Shown in pieces: positions 6,575 through 17,139 of a stretch of 64,000 nucleotides of DNA (its first letter is position 1; each line of letters begins with the position of its first letter). The DNA lies in assembly GCF_001045455.1 (NCBI RefSeq), contig NZ_LFNE01000003.1:1-64000 (forward strand), written 5' to 3'. The DNA is from Chryseobacterium sp. FH2. GTDB lineage: Bacteria; Bacteroidota; Bacteroidia; Flavobacteriales; Weeksellaceae. Position numbers and translations under genes: made by a program. The notes under the pieces are model-generated. The model saw only the letters and a list, made by a program, of their open reading frames with translations, was not told the DNA's origin and ran no database searches.

Positions 6575-8837
6575 GATTAACAGCTTCCTTTACTTCTTCA
6601 TTTCTATACTTTTCGATTACTTTTCTTTGTTCTTTGGCAACGTCATAAATAAGTTCCAAAACATCATGAATATTTTTAAGTTCTGTGAGACGGGAAATTT
6701 TATTGGGATCTACCAATGCTTCAATATCATTTTCTTCGATTTGGGTCCTTCTTTTTAAAATTAGATCTTCAATTGAAGAGTCTTCCGGTTCCAGCCGGCT
6801 TTCCTTTTTCAGCGTTTCATCTATTTCCTGCCCGTTTAAGATACCGGAAGTTTGCTGCATCTCAGCTTCGATTTTCCTGCTCCATCCATCAGCGTCAATT
6901 TCAGGATATTTTTCATCAGTTTTCACATATTGTGAAAGTGATGCGGTATAAGCTGTAATAAGATGTGAGGTCGCCACAAACTGATGAACGACTTCCAGCT
7001 TTTTCTGCTGGTTCTTAGGCTCGGAAATCATCCTTTGGAAATTGTCGGAAAGGTTTGCCAGTGAGATAATAGAATTTTTACGTTTTACTTTATAATCTTC
7101 AATATCAAATTCTCCTCCCTGCAAAAATTTGGAAATCACGCACTGAAAATAAATGAGATTGGATTCTGCAGATTTTTTCATCAAATCTAAATTTTGCGTA
7201 TGTTCCCAAACAGGCAGTACAATATATGATACCAAAGAAGCAATCATTCCCGCAATGATGGTATCAACAATTCTGTCTTTAAAAATAACATCTATTTTCC
7301 CGGGACTCAAAAAATTGAAGCTCAGGAAAACATAAATCGTCATAAATAAAACGGCCCAAAAATATCGGCCTTTCAGAAAGCTGAAACACATAATCATGCT
7401 TAAAAGCAGAATAGCAAATAAAATCTGATTGATATGCACAAAATGTAAAATTGCATATGCGATGACGGCTCCCGAAATAGTTCCGTAGAGACGGAGAAGA
7501 TTTCTTTTTTTCGTGATAGAGTAGGCTGGTTTTAAAATCGCAGTGATGGTAATTAAAATCCAATACGTATGACCTAATCCTAAAAAATCAAACAATGAAA
7601 AAGAGTAGCCCAACAGCAAGGCTATTGTGATTCTCAATGCATGACGGAAATGGGATGAAGAGAGAGAAATATTATTTCTTAAAACCTTAAAGTTCAGTTT
7701 TTCTTCATTTGGCATAAATTTTCTTAAATCCAGACCAGTGGAAAGACTTTTTGCCAGCTTTACGTTTTGAGAAAATACTTTATAAATTTCGTTGATCTCT
7801 TTTGTAATTTCATTGATACGCATCAAAATCTGACGCAAAATCATGAAGTTTTCAAAGTTATCAGGAGAGATCTGTTTATTTCTAAGATCGAAATAATGAT
7901 GGTTTAAACTTTTTAATTCTGTATCTAAATTAAACATAGGCTTTGCTCTCGTTCCAATTTGAAGCGAGATTCCGATGTTTGTAATTTCTTCGGAAAGAAG
8001 ATTCAGATAATCATGGATAGTGACCAGAATGGTGCTGTCATCAAAGCTTTGCTGAAGCTTTTCATAATCACTTTCTGAGGTCATCAGCTTTTCATGAAGG
8101 TCCATTGAGTTTAGAAACATCAGCATCAGCAAACGGCTTGTTGTAGTCGATTCATTAACGATGGTTCTCGTTTTGAAAACTGTTTCCCGGGTATCTTCCT
8201 GAAGGTTTTTTATTTCAATCTGTTTGGCAATAACCTGTGTTGTCAGCTTACTGAAGTCAGGGTTTTTCTGGTAATAATTGGCCTTGATTTTTAAGAATTC
8301 AGCTAATTGAAGATAATTTTCTCCAATCATCTGGCTTGCCAATTTATAAGGCTGAATAGTTGATACAACTAAAAATATTAATAAAAACCAAATACATCCG
8401 GACGTAAAGATCAGCAAACTTTTAAAAATATTTATCCCTGTCAAATGCCCGTCAATAAATATAGCAAGGACAACCAGGGACAATGAACCTACGGCTGCTA
8501 ACCTTTGCCCGTAAACTCCAATTAAAGAAAAAAACATCCCGAAAACAATAATTTCAGCGAACACAAGAATTTTAAAATTCATCACCAAACTTGCAATGAG
8601 CGCAACGACTACAAAACAAAAAATAGCGAATGTCAACGCATTTCTTCTGCGTATAAAAGGTCCGGGCTGATCAGTCAATGCTACAAAGCTGGTTCCGAGA
8701 GGGAAAAGGAAATATTCTTTTAATATTCCGAAATGGGCCAGAACCACACATGGCAGAACGGTAGCCAATGTAATCCTGATTGCAGAATATACATATTGGC
8801 TGGTTACGAATTTTTTGAGTTCCGCGGAATAATTCAT
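6555..8837 (-). CDS. FUSC-family membrane protein (YccS/YhfK-like)
   Basis: This encodes 760 residues with two hydrophobic blocks. The first is N-terminal (~15-160, about six helices, including FALTDQPGPFIRRRNALTFA-type FUSC sequence). The second lies at ~385-540. A soluble region sits between them and a charged C-terminal domain of ~220 residues follows. This layout is that of the fusaric-acid-resistance/aromatic-acid exporter superfamily in its YccS-like form; the substrate is unknown. I chose 8837 because a perfect -7 box ends exactly 4 nt before that ATG; the upstream ATG at 8858 lies across the promoter. The 3' end overlaps the convergent transferase gene by 20 bp. Confidence 0.85.
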   Translation of the reverse strand: MNYSAELKKFVTSQYVYSAIRITLATVLPCVVLAHFGILKEYFLFPLGTSFVALTDQPGPFIRRRNALTFAIFCFVVVALIASLVMNFKILVFAEIIVFGMFFSLIGVYGQRLAAVGSLSLVVLAIFIDGHLTGINIFKSLLIFTSGCIWFLLIFLVVSTIQPYKLASQMIGENYLQLAEFLKIKANYYQKNPDFSKLTTQVIAKQIEIKNLQEDTRETVFKTRTIVNESTTTSRLLMLMFLNSMDLHEKLMTSESDYEKLQQSFDDSTILVTIHDYLNLLSEEITNIGISLQIGTRAKPMFNLDTELKSLNHHYFDLRNKQISPDNFENFMILRQILMRINEITKEINEIYKVFSQNVKLAKSLSTGLDLRKFMPNEEKLNFKVLRNNISLSSSHFRHALRITIALLLGYSFSLFDFLGLGHTYWILITITAILKPAYSITKKRNLLRLYGTISGAVIAYAILHFVHINQILFAILLLSMIMCFSFLKGRYFWAVLFMTIYVFLSFNFLSPGKIDVIFKDRIVDTIIAGMIASLVSYIVLPVWEHTQNLDLMKKSAESNLIYFQCVISKFLQGGEFDIEDYKVKRKNSIISLANLSDNFQRMISEPKNQQKKLEVVHQFVATSHLITAYTASLSQYVKTDEKYPEIDADGWSRKIEAEMQQTSGILNGQEIDETLKKESRLEPEDSSIEDLILKRRTQIEENDIEALVDPNKISRLTELKNIHDVLELIYDVAKEQRKVIEKYRNEEVKEAVNPIPQQS

Positions 8838-8841
8838 ATTA

Positions 8842-8849
8842 CAAAAATA
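8842..8849 (-). promoter_or_regulatory. -7 box predicting a leaderless FUSC mRNA
   Basis: The minus strand reads TATTTTTG, then 4 nt (TAAT), then ATG. This places the A of the start codon at about +1. Confidence 0.5.
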
Positions 8850-8914
8850 CTTATACAAAATAAAAAAAGCCTCATAAAAATGAGACTTTTATAAACTTAA
8901 ATGTAATATTTTTT

Positions 8915-10078
8915 TTAATAATCTACATTAGATGTTTCGTCACCAATATTCCAAGTCAGCCCGAAACGAAGTGTGTTATCTAAAGCAGTATTAATTTTAG
9001 ACATATTGATTAAGTAAGAAATATCAAGCCCGAAAGAACGATATTTTAATCCTATACCTGCAGTAGCAAACTGTCTTGCTCCCTGCTCCTCACTTTCGTG
9101 GAAGTAACCTCCTCTTACAGCAAATGCATTGTCATAAGAATATTCAAGACCGCCACTGTACATGATAGAGTTTGTGTTTTTGAAAGATTTTCCGATACCA
9201 GCAATTGGTCCTACGTTTGGAACGGCATAGATTGGTTTTCTTGTATTGGGATCCATTCCGACATACTCAGAACCCGGAACTAGAATTTTAGATCCTTCCA
9301 CGCTAAGTCCGATTTTATTTACATCATCAAGATACATATCGTAACCAATACCTAATCTAGCCATGGTCGGAAGATAAGATCTTGATTCTTCGTTTCCTGT
9401 ATAGTCTAATTTCGGCCCTAAGTTCTGAATCGCAAAACCTGCGTTTACTTTACCGTCATAACCTCCAAAACTAGAGAATCTTGGAGAGGTATAGTAACCT
9501 GAAACATCTACTGCAAAAGAGTTTGCAGCTTTAATAGTATTATCTGTGTTGAAGCTTCCACCCAAATCGGAACGGATGTATCTACCCGTTACTGCCATTG
9601 AGTAAGAATCAGAAAGTTTTAATCCGTAAGCAACGTCGATAGAAAATTCGTTTGGCTTAGATGTACCCATAGGTGCAACTTCTGAACCTACTAACTGAGT
9701 TAAATCTACCTCACCCATATTGAAGTAATAGATACTCGCTGAGATAGTAGATCTTTCTTCCTGACCTAAAAATTTATGGAATGCACCATATAATAAGAAT
9801 ACATCATTCGTAAGTTTTCCCATATAAGGTGTGTACGTAATACCTAAGGAAGAACTCGTTCTGCTAAAAGGATATTTCGCTGCATTCCAGAATTGAGAAA
9901 ATGCATCCGGAGAGGTCACCACCCCTTGATCTCCCATACCTCCGGCTCTTGCATCCGGTGCAATTCTTAGGAAAGGAGCTCCGGTTAATACTGGGTTTAT
10001 TTTACTTAGGTCTTGCGAATAGCCTAAAAAACCAGCACCTAACCCAATACCTAAAAGCAGTTTAGTAGTTAAATTCAT
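8915..10078 (-). CDS. porV: type IX secretion outer membrane protein PorV (LptO)
   Basis: PorV is an outer-membrane beta-barrel that shuttles T9SS cargo from the translocon to the PorU sortase. The 387-residue product has a Sec signal (cleavage after GYSQ) and then the family hallmark PFLRIAPDARAGGMGDQGV, followed by QFWNAAKYPF. The rest is alternating beta strands ending in a long aromatic barrel (...TLRFGLTWNIGDETSNVDY). The gene is immediately downstream of porU on the same strand, with a 59-bp gap and no terminator, which is the usual flavobacterial order. Length and motifs are intact. Confidence 0.95.
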   Translation of the reverse strand: MNLTTKLLLGIGLGAGFLGYSQDLSKINPVLTGAPFLRIAPDARAGGMGDQGVVTSPDAFSQFWNAAKYPFSRTSSSLGITYTPYMGKLTNDVFLLYGAFHKFLGQEERSTISASIYYFNMGEVDLTQLVGSEVAPMGTSKPNEFSIDVAYGLKLSDSYSMAVTGRYIRSDLGGSFNTDNTIKAANSFAVDVSGYYTSPRFSSFGGYDGKVNAGFAIQNLGPKLDYTGNEESRSYLPTMARLGIGYDMYLDDVNKIGLSVEGSKILVPGSEYVGMDPNTRKPIYAVPNVGPIAGIGKSFKNTNSIMYSGGLEYSYDNAFAVRGGYFHESEEQGARQFATAGIGLKYRSFGLDISYLINMSKINTALDNTLRFGLTWNIGDETSNVDY

Positions 10079-10137
10079 ATGTTGTCTTTTATATATTATC
10101 AGTTTTTTGTTAATATTATTATCTATTATTTTTTAAT

Positions 10138-13100
10138 TTATTTCAAAAGTACCATTTTTTCCACAGCTGTAGCACTTCCTTTGCATTTTTCTTGATTTTG
10201 ACTTTTTGCAAATATCTTAAAAATATACGTACCTTTTGCTACTGTTGCCCCAAAATCATCTCTTCCGTCCCATTCTATTGCCTGGCGTGGTGTTCTAAAG
10301 CCCTGTAGGAAGGGTTCTGCAACTACCGGCTGTGATAATGTTTTTACTAATTTTCCTGTAATTGTATAAATTTGAACATTTACATCCAGGATATCATCAC
10401 AATTATGTTCAAACTGAACGTACGTTTTGTTCGTAAACGGATTTGGCCAGTTCAATGGTCTGTTGATAATTAAATGTTGATCAGCTTCATCTTTAACTTC
10501 AAAATTTAACGTAGTTGTTGTAGAATTATTGTTTATATCCCAAACTTTAAATGTTAATTGATGCTGCCCGATTGCCAGGTTTCTGAAAGGATATGTCACA
10601 TTTCCTTTTTGATAATCTGCCAAACTGGGATTGAGACAGCCGTTTCCTTCTCCGGAAGCAAAAAAATCATTCAAAACAATTGTATTGATAATCTGCCCGT
10701 CCAGATATACTGTAATATCGTGACCTACACCTGAGCCGGTAGAGTTGATTCCTGTATCATCAGTAATACAGGCAAGCAACATCGGGTTTTGATCTGTAAT
10801 CCCTCCGTCTGCAAAGTTGGTATTGTTCATGTACAATTTTACTTTTGGAGGCTCATTATCATTGATGCCATTTGGGTTGATATCTCCCACCTGTACAGCC
10901 TGGTTGTTGAATACATCCATTGCTTTGTTGTCAGCATATCCAAGAATTCTACCTTGTCCTACCGCGTAATTGATATCTTTAGGCACGTAGAATTCTACTG
11001 TGAAAACCCCGTTTACGGCAGTTCCTGATGCTTTTACAATGGCACTTCCTTCTTCAGTATAATTTAATACCGGAGTCATTCCTCCGTCATTATTGAGTGT
11101 GGTTTTGTTTAATCTTTTATCAAAAATATTGATAACCACCCTTCCGTTGAAAGTGGTATTTATGGTTCCGTTTGTATTATTGATGTGGCCTTTAATTTTA
11201 ACAAAATCTAAACCTCTAATCAATCCCGGAACAGGAGTTTCTATATTATCGATTGTTAATAATCTTTGAGGTCTGCTCAGCTTCATAGCCGGATCACCAA
11301 GGAAATTTACTTTTAAGTGGTTACCATCTGCCAGCTTTTGTTTTTTTGCATTTAAATGAGCAAGTCCCAAGCTCAGAAAATCATCATTTTCTAATTTGAA
11401 AATATTTTGGGTAAACAAACCTGTGAAATCTCTACCATATCCTACGCCTACCGCACGGCTTGATGTAATCATCGTAGCAGGGCCTCCTTGTTTTAGTTTC
11501 ATGAATTGTTCACCTACAGAATTTGTTGCGGGATCATCCCATAAAGTAAATTCACAGGTAATCGTTGACACAAACGGGAATCTGCTATACACATTTGAAA
11601 AGTTATTGGCACTTTGTACTTCATCTGTAGATAATACTCTTTCCTGAGCCCAACCGTTGATTCCTCCATGTCCGAAGTAGAAAAGATATAGGCTGTTTCC
11701 TATATCATTTGCAATGGCTTGGTTTACTTGAGGATATCTTGGCCCCCCCGCAGAACTCTGTTGCTGGAAAGCATCCAGATACAGTTTTCTTACGTTATAT
11801 TCTTTTAGCGTTGTATTATTTTGCTCAAAAATATTAGCCAAAGAGGTATTCATTACATCATGGAAAGGAGAGCCGCCATCTCTGTCGTCATCTACTACGA
11901 AATCCAGCTTCATTTTCCATTCTCCAAAAGGAGTAGATTGTCCGGGTAAAGAATTGTAATATGCTAAAGTTTTATCGATCATATTGGCTGCCTCTGTAAC
12001 AGTAGCAGCAGGAATTCTTCCTATCGGTAGATCCGGAAGATTATTGTAAATCATATCTGCTGTTTGTGGCTGTGTCATTACAAAATAATCATCTGTAACG
12101 AATGAATTGATAAAATCTGCAGAAGATTCACTTTCGTAGCTAGAAACCACATTTGAGTTATTTGAAACTCTGTCTTTATAATCATATGAAGCATCTCCTA
12201 AAATGAAGACATATTTTAAACGTCCTATTGGTGTATTCAGTTTTGTTACAAAATCTCTTATTGCTGTAATATCTCTGCTGCCACTTCCAAATTCGTTGTA
12301 GATTTTGCTTACATCAACTATCTGTACGTTGTAGTTGTTTTTTGTTTGATGATAATTGGCTAGTCTTTGAGCTTGTGACATCAAAGGGGCAGTGGTGATA
12401 ATCAGGTAATCTACATTTTGTAAAGAAGAAAGATCCTGATTGGTAATTCTTTCAACAAACTGAGGTGAATAAGCAGATTCTGCTCTAAAGGCAACAAATT
12501 CATTGTTGAAATTCTGATCCGCAGTAGCATAGCCGAAATTAAAAGTACCACTTCCCGCCGCCTTATTCACTCGTCTGTTAGCATTGGTGATATCTGTAAC
12601 ATCCCAAACCTGTTCCATGCCTGTGGCGTTTGAGATACTGAAACCATAATTGGTATTTGTGCCGCTTGCGAGAGAAAAATCTCTGAAATTCATTTGGGTT
12701 CCGTTGAATTTCAAATCTTCTTTATATTGTACTTCTACATAATCCAAATAAAAAGTTCCGTTAGGGTTTGTTGCAATATTTGGTTTTAAATTAAATGTTA
12801 TTTGATTTCCACTTAAATTTGATAATGTCCCGCTGTATGTTAAAGGAAAATAATCATAAGAAAAATCCGGTGTATTTGCAAGAACTGGCAACGTTATAGG
12901 ATTTTGCGTGTTAATATCAAAAGAGATATTGTTTTGCTGGGCATGAAATCCTATTACCTGAGCTCTGAACCTTATTTGATCACCTCCCTGAATAGAAGAG
13001 TTCGTAGTAAAGCTGACTGCTTTATCTGTTGTAAAAGGAGCTTCTTCCACCCAAATCCTTCCGACTTTTAATAAATTCTTCTGATCATTGTTAATAACTT

Positions 13101-14037
13101 GATAGTCGTCATATCGTGTGATTAATGGAGTAGCGGGAAGGTTGGCATCAACTGGCTGTACCCTTTTTCCTGGTCCTTTATCGAAAGTGATGTAATAATA
13201 AGAGAAGTCTTCGTAGATATTTTTCACATTGTTACTTCTGTCGCCTCTTGTTTCACGTCTTTTAAAACCATTTCCGTTTGTGGTATCATAAAGATTGTAT
13301 CCATTGGGTCCCTGTGCATAAAACAATGCATAGTCTCCATCATTCCAAACTCCGTCATCTTCGCCCACAACTTGCACTGCATTTTCCTGTAATGCGCTGT
13401 ATTTTGTATCCTGATTTTGTTCAGGAAGCATGATTCCCCCGTTTCCATAAATTCTAAAGTTTTTAGGATTTACAGAACCCGGATTAATCCCGTTATCCTG
13501 TAAAAATTGACGGGTGATTTTAAAAATACCGGATTTGTCAACTTTAATTTTGTAGAAATTTCCGCTGGACAGAGGATTTACTGTTGAGCCAACCTTGCCT
13601 GCGTTAATGCTGTTTGAAATGGCTGGTGCACCTTCAGAAATTTCAAATGAAGATAATCTTTGGATTCTTCCTTTTACATTTTTAAATGCAGAGACGTTGA
13701 TACTTGCATATCTTTCACCTTCTGAATAATAATAAGTAATATCTTTTACTTCATAATCAGGAATCAGCTGTTTATTAAGTTCGTACAACTCTCCATTAGA
13801 AACATTTTCCCAGGCCAGATTAGATATTTTTAGCTGCTTTTCTCCTATTTTTTGTCCGGTTATGATAAAAACATTATTTTGGCTGTAAGAAAAACCTTCA
13901 TTTTTGAAACTCGGAAGATTTAATTTTGTTTCACCGAAGTCCTGAATTTTTGAACCATTCCATTCAATATTGATTCTTTGAGACCAAAGCATTGAAGCAA
14001 AGGCTGATAGAAGTAAAAGAGTGAATTTTTTTCTCAT
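10138..14037 (-). CDS. porU: type IX secretion system sortase PorU (C25 gingipain fold)
   Basis: PorU is the cell-surface protease/transpeptidase that removes the C-terminal sorting domain of T9SS cargo and attaches cargo to a surface glycolipid. The product has 1299 residues with a signal peptide (cleavage near MLWSQ), N-terminal beta domains, and a C25 peptidase domain. The catalytic pair is His790 in YFGHGG and Cys828 in STITCEF. Ig-like domains and a C-terminal FlgD-like/sorting-type domain (NWPNPFTNKT..., KGTYIFKIFA) follow. It is divergent from gldJ and upstream of porV. Nothing appears truncated. T9SS targets in this window cannot be proven; the VGINT proteins lack an obvious sorting domain. 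Confidence 0.95.
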   Translation of the reverse strand: MRKKFTLLLLSAFASMLWSQRINIEWNGSKIQDFGETKLNLPSFKNEGFSYSQNNVFIITGQKIGEKQLKISNLAWENVSNGELYELNKQLIPDYEVKDITYYYSEGERYASINVSAFKNVKGRIQRLSSFEISEGAPAISNSINAGKVGSTVNPLSSGNFYKIKVDKSGIFKITRQFLQDNGINPGSVNPKNFRIYGNGGIMLPEQNQDTKYSALQENAVQVVGEDDGVWNDGDYALFYAQGPNGYNLYDTTNGNGFKRRETRGDRSNNVKNIYEDFSYYYITFDKGPGKRVQPVDANLPATPLITRYDDYQVINNDQKNLLKVGRIWVEEAPFTTDKAVSFTTNSSIQGGDQIRFRAQVIGFHAQQNNISFDINTQNPITLPVLANTPDFSYDYFPLTYSGTLSNLSGNQITFNLKPNIATNPNGTFYLDYVEVQYKEDLKFNGTQMNFRDFSLASGTNTNYGFSISNATGMEQVWDVTDITNANRRVNKAAGSGTFNFGYATADQNFNNEFVAFRAESAYSPQFVERITNQDLSSLQNVDYLIITTAPLMSQAQRLANYHQTKNNYNVQIVDVSKIYNEFGSGSRDITAIRDFVTKLNTPIGRLKYVFILGDASYDYKDRVSNNSNVVSSYESESSADFINSFVTDDYFVMTQPQTADMIYNNLPDLPIGRIPAATVTEAANMIDKTLAYYNSLPGQSTPFGEWKMKLDFVVDDDRDGGSPFHDVMNTSLANIFEQNNTTLKEYNVRKLYLDAFQQQSSAGGPRYPQVNQAIANDIGNSLYLFYFGHGGINGWAQERVLSTDEVQSANNFSNVYSRFPFVSTITCEFTLWDDPATNSVGEQFMKLKQGGPATMITSSRAVGVGYGRDFTGLFTQNIFKLENDDFLSLGLAHLNAKKQKLADGNHLKVNFLGDPAMKLSRPQRLLTIDNIETPVPGLIRGLDFVKIKGHINNTNGTINTTFNGRVVINIFDKRLNKTTLNNDGGMTPVLNYTEEGSAIVKASGTAVNGVFTVEFYVPKDINYAVGQGRILGYADNKAMDVFNNQAVQVGDINPNGINDNEPPKVKLYMNNTNFADGGITDQNPMLLACITDDTGINSTGSGVGHDITVYLDGQIINTIVLNDFFASGEGNGCLNPSLADYQKGNVTYPFRNLAIGQHQLTFKVWDINNNSTTTTLNFEVKDEADQHLIINRPLNWPNPFTNKTYVQFEHNCDDILDVNVQIYTITGKLVKTLSQPVVAEPFLQGFRTPRQAIEWDGRDDFGATVAKGTYIFKIFAKSQNQEKCKGSATAVEKMVLLK

Positions 14038-14145
14038 GTTTATTATTCAAATTTCTGAATTACAAAATAAATGAAAATTTTATAATTAAATTGCGATACA
14101 ATAAAATTAATTTGTTAACGTTTTTCAAAAAAATCAAACTATTAC

Positions 14146-14176
14146 TTGATTTATTGAATAATTTATTTTTTCTTTG
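14146..14176 (+). promoter_or_regulatory. possible gldJ promoter
   Basis: TTG at 14146-14148 is followed after 20 nt by TTTCTTTG (14169-14176), one mismatch from the -7 consensus. It lies 25 nt before the gldJ ATG. The porU/gldJ divergent region has no stronger candidate. Confidence 0.35.
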
Positions 14177-14201
14177 TACTTTGAAAATATTTATATCGAC
14201 T

Positions 14202-15803
14202 ATGAAAAAACTAAAGTTGTTTTCATTAATAGCATTAAGTTCTACACTTGCATTAACCAGCTGTGGAGGGTCAGGTACTAGCAAAGGCGGCGGTACTAAA
14301 AAATTTGTCAGCAAGACAGGTTGGAAACCAAACGAAAAACAAGGTTGGTTTTTTGCAGGAAAGCAACAAAAGCAGAAGGGTTGGCCGGGAATGGTATATG
14401 TAGAAGGTGGAACTTTTACCATGGGATTAGTGAAAGATGATGTTATGCACGATTGGAATAACTCGCCTCGCAGAATGCAGGTAAGTTCTTTCTTTATCGG
14501 AGAAACAGAAATTACTAACTATGAATACCGCGAATACCTTACATGGTTGAAGTATGTATTCCCACCAAGTGATCCTAGTTTCAAGGAAATCTACAATGGC
14601 GCTTTGCCTGATACCTTATTATGGGATAACAAACTGTCCAGAAACGATTATAACGAAACTTATTTCCGTTCTCCTGAGTTTGATTATTATCCGGTAGTAG
14701 GAGTTTCTTGGACTCAGGCAAACAGATACTGTGAATGGTTATCAGACAGAGCAAACGAAAAAGCTTTGATGCAATCTGGAATCATTGCTAAAGATTTGTA
14801 TATCAACGAATCAAACAATCAAGGAGGAACAGCATTCAACATGGATAAATTCAAATCGAATGATCCTGAAATGCAAGGTTATATAAACGAGCAAAGAATG
14901 CAGCAAAAAACAGGTTTGAAAACTACAAACCAAAGATTACTGGCTGCAAACAGAGCTCCGAATGCTGCGATGGTTCAGAAATTCAGACTTCCTACAGAAG
15001 TTGAATGGGAATATGCAGCTTTAGGTATGGCTAAAAACAGAGAGTACAACCAGTACATGGGTAAAAAGCCTGAAATCGAAAAATTGAGAGGTACTAAAGG
15101 AAGAGACAGAGGGATGTTCCTTGAAAACTTCAAAATGGGCAGAGGTGATTATTCCGGTATCGCAGGTTGGAAAAATGATGGTTCTGCACAAACTTCAGAC
15201 GTAAGACAATATCCGTCAAATGACTTAGGGATTTACGGTATGTACGGAAACGTTGCTGAATGGACTGCTGATGTTTACAGACCAATCATTGATGAAGATT
15301 ACAGTGATTTTAACTATTACAGAGGAAATATGCCTCAGGCTATCGTAAGAAACGGAGACGGAACTTACAAAATGGTAGATGAGACAAACATTAAATATGA
15401 TACTTTAGCTGACGGTAGATTGGTGTATAAAAATTTACCGGGTCAATTCGAAAGACAAACTGTTGCTGACTACAGAAACTTCAGAGACGGAGACAGACAG
15501 TCTTCTTTAGAATATTACAGAGCTTCAGATTCTGTTGCATCTTATGATATGTATAATTCTCCTCAAAAGAGATTTATCGTAGATGGTACGGGTAGAGTAG
15601 TAATGCAAAAAGATACTAAAGACAGAACTTCTGCTATGTCAAATGACATCAGAGTTGTAAAAGGAGGTTCTTGGCAGGATACAGCATATTGGCTAGACCC
15701 GGGTCAGAGAAGATATAAAAATCAAAACAAAGCTTACGGATGGATCGGATTCCGTGTTGCTCAGGATGCTAGAGTGAGTGATAAAGCTAGAACTAGAAGA
15801 TAA
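14202..15803 (+). CDS. gldJ: gliding motility lipoprotein GldJ
   Basis: GldJ is an outer-membrane lipoprotein needed for gliding and T9SS function. The 533-residue product starts at the ATG at 14202, giving MKKLKLFSLIALSSTLALTSC with the acylated Cys21. The upstream in-frame extension to 14091 lacks signal character. The body is a formylglycine-generating-enzyme/sulfatase-modifying fold: GMVYVEGGTFTMG near residue 70, ITNYEYREYL, LPTEVEWEYAA, YGMYGNVAEWTADV, and VVKGGSWQD...RRYKNQNKAYGWIGFRVA at the C-terminus. It lies next to porU and porV and upstream of murF, as in other flavobacteria. Confidence 0.95.
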   Translation: MKKLKLFSLIALSSTLALTSCGGSGTSKGGGTKKFVSKTGWKPNEKQGWFFAGKQQKQKGWPGMVYVEGGTFTMGLVKDDVMHDWNNSPRRMQVSSFFIGETEITNYEYREYLTWLKYVFPPSDPSFKEIYNGALPDTLLWDNKLSRNDYNETYFRSPEFDYYPVVGVSWTQANRYCEWLSDRANEKALMQSGIIAKDLYINESNNQGGTAFNMDKFKSNDPEMQGYINEQRMQQKTGLKTTNQRLLAANRAPNAAMVQKFRLPTEVEWEYAALGMAKNREYNQYMGKKPEIEKLRGTKGRDRGMFLENFKMGRGDYSGIAGWKNDGSAQTSDVRQYPSNDLGIYGMYGNVAEWTADVYRPIIDEDYSDFNYYRGNMPQAIVRNGDGTYKMVDETNIKYDTLADGRLVYKNLPGQFERQTVADYRNFRDGDRQSSLEYYRASDSVASYDMYNSPQKRFIVDGTGRVVMQKDTKDRTSAMSNDIRVVKGGSWQDTAYWLDPGQRRYKNQNKAYGWIGFRVAQDARVSDKARTRR

Positions 15804-15824
15804 TATTTATCAAAAAATATTTAG

Positions 15825-15855
15825 AAAAACCTTCCAAAATTTTGGAAGGTTTTTC
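15825..15855 (+). terminator. gldJ terminator
   Basis: A perfect 15-bp inverted repeat AAAAACCTTCCAAAA/TTTTGGAAGGTTTTT with T residues after it. It ends where the murF -7 box begins. Confidence 0.85.
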
Positions 15856-15863
15856 TATTTTTG
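15856..15863 (+). promoter_or_regulatory. -7 box predicting a leaderless murF mRNA
   Basis: TATTTTTG, then AGCT, then ATG at 15868. The box abuts the gldJ terminator. Confidence 0.5.
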
Positions 15864-15867
15864 AGCT

Positions 15868-17139
15868 ATGAATATAGAACAGTTTTACGCTTTATTTCTG
15901 AAGTCAAATAAAGTAACCATCGATAGCCGGAAAATAGGAAAGAATGATATCTTTTTCGCTTTTTCGGGGGAGAGTTTCAATGCTGCTGTTTTGGCTGAAA
16001 AAGCTGCTGATGAAGGAGCTTTGGCTGTAATCGTGGAGCAAAAGGATTTTGAAAATGAGGCAAAAAATATTTTCTATGTTCGTTCTACATTAGAATTTTT
16101 ACAGGAATTATCGGTTTATCATAGGAAACAGCTCCGGATTCCTGTTATTGGATTAACGGGGAGTAATGGTAAAACCACGACTAAAGAATTGATTCATGCA
16201 GTTCTTTCAGAAAAATTCAATGTTCAGTATACTTTTGGAAATCTGAATAATCATATCGGCGTTCCTTTGACGATTTTGTCTATCAAACCGGAACATGAAA
16301 TGGCTGTTATAGAAATGGGAGCCAATCATCAAAAAGAAATCGAGCTGCTTTCAAGCCTTGCACAACCGAATTTTGGATATATTACCAATTTTGGAAAAGC
16401 TCATTTAGAAGGTTTTGGCGGTTTTGAAGGGGTGATAAAGGGCAAATCTGAGCTGTATGATTACCTGAAAAATCATGCTCAAACTATTTTAGTTAATGAA
16501 AATGATCCTATTCAGGCAGAAAAAACAGACAATTATTCACCTAAGATTACTTTCGGAAAAGCTCATTCCGATTATAATTTTGAATCTTTTTCAGAAAACC
16601 ATTTTGTAGGTTTAAAATATCAGAATATCCGGGCCTTATCTAAACTTACAGGGGAATACAACTTTACCAATCTTTGTGCAGCGGCAAGTTTAGGGCTCCA
16701 TTTTGGAATTGATTTTGATACTGTCAAATCTGCTATTGAAAATTATACCCCAACGAATATGCGCTCCCAGGTTGTCAAGAAAGAAGGTAAAACTTTAGTT
16801 CTTGATACGTACAATGCAAATCCGAGCTCTATGTCGGCTTCTTTGCATAATTTTATCACTTTTGAAGGCTCAAAGACGATAATTATAGGTGATATGCTGG
16901 AATTGGGTGATGAGAGTGAAAAAGAGCATGAAAACATCTTAAATTTAGCGCTAAACTTAGGATTTAATGAAATAATTACGGTAGGCAGACACTTCAGAAA
17001 TATTAATTCATCTGAGACTGCTTTTGAAAGTACCGCACAACTTATAGAATATTTGGAACAGAATAAAATTCAATCTGAAAATGTTCTCTTAAAAGGCTCC
17101 CGGGGAATCGCATTAGAAAAAGCAATAGAATTTATTTAG
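15868..17139 (+). CDS. murF: UDP-N-acetylmuramoyl-tripeptide--D-alanyl-D-alanine ligase
   Basis: MurF adds D-Ala-D-Ala to the UDP-MurNAc tripeptide, the last cytosolic peptide step of peptidoglycan synthesis. The 423-residue product has the N-terminal substrate domain with the SRKI...DIFFAFSGESFN pattern. The ATP-binding GLTGSNGKTTTKEL loop is at ~95-108, with NLNNHIGVPLT and AVIEMGANHQKEI after it. LDTYNANPSSMSAS and IIGDMLELGDESEKEH mark the C-terminal domain. It is a little shorter than E. coli MurF (~450) but complete. The last 8 bp overlap the convergent NUDIX gene. It stands apart from other mur genes. Confidence 0.96.
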   Translation: MNIEQFYALFLKSNKVTIDSRKIGKNDIFFAFSGESFNAAVLAEKAADEGALAVIVEQKDFENEAKNIFYVRSTLEFLQELSVYHRKQLRIPVIGLTGSNGKTTTKELIHAVLSEKFNVQYTFGNLNNHIGVPLTILSIKPEHEMAVIEMGANHQKEIELLSSLAQPNFGYITNFGKAHLEGFGGFEGVIKGKSELYDYLKNHAQTILVNENDPIQAEKTDNYSPKITFGKAHSDYNFESFSENHFVGLKYQNIRALSKLTGEYNFTNLCAAASLGLHFGIDFDTVKSAIENYTPTNMRSQVVKKEGKTLVLDTYNANPSSMSASLHNFITFEGSKTIIIGDMLELGDESEKEHENILNLALNLGFNEIITVGRHFRNINSSETAFESTAQLIEYLEQNKIQSENVLLKGSRGIALEKAIEFI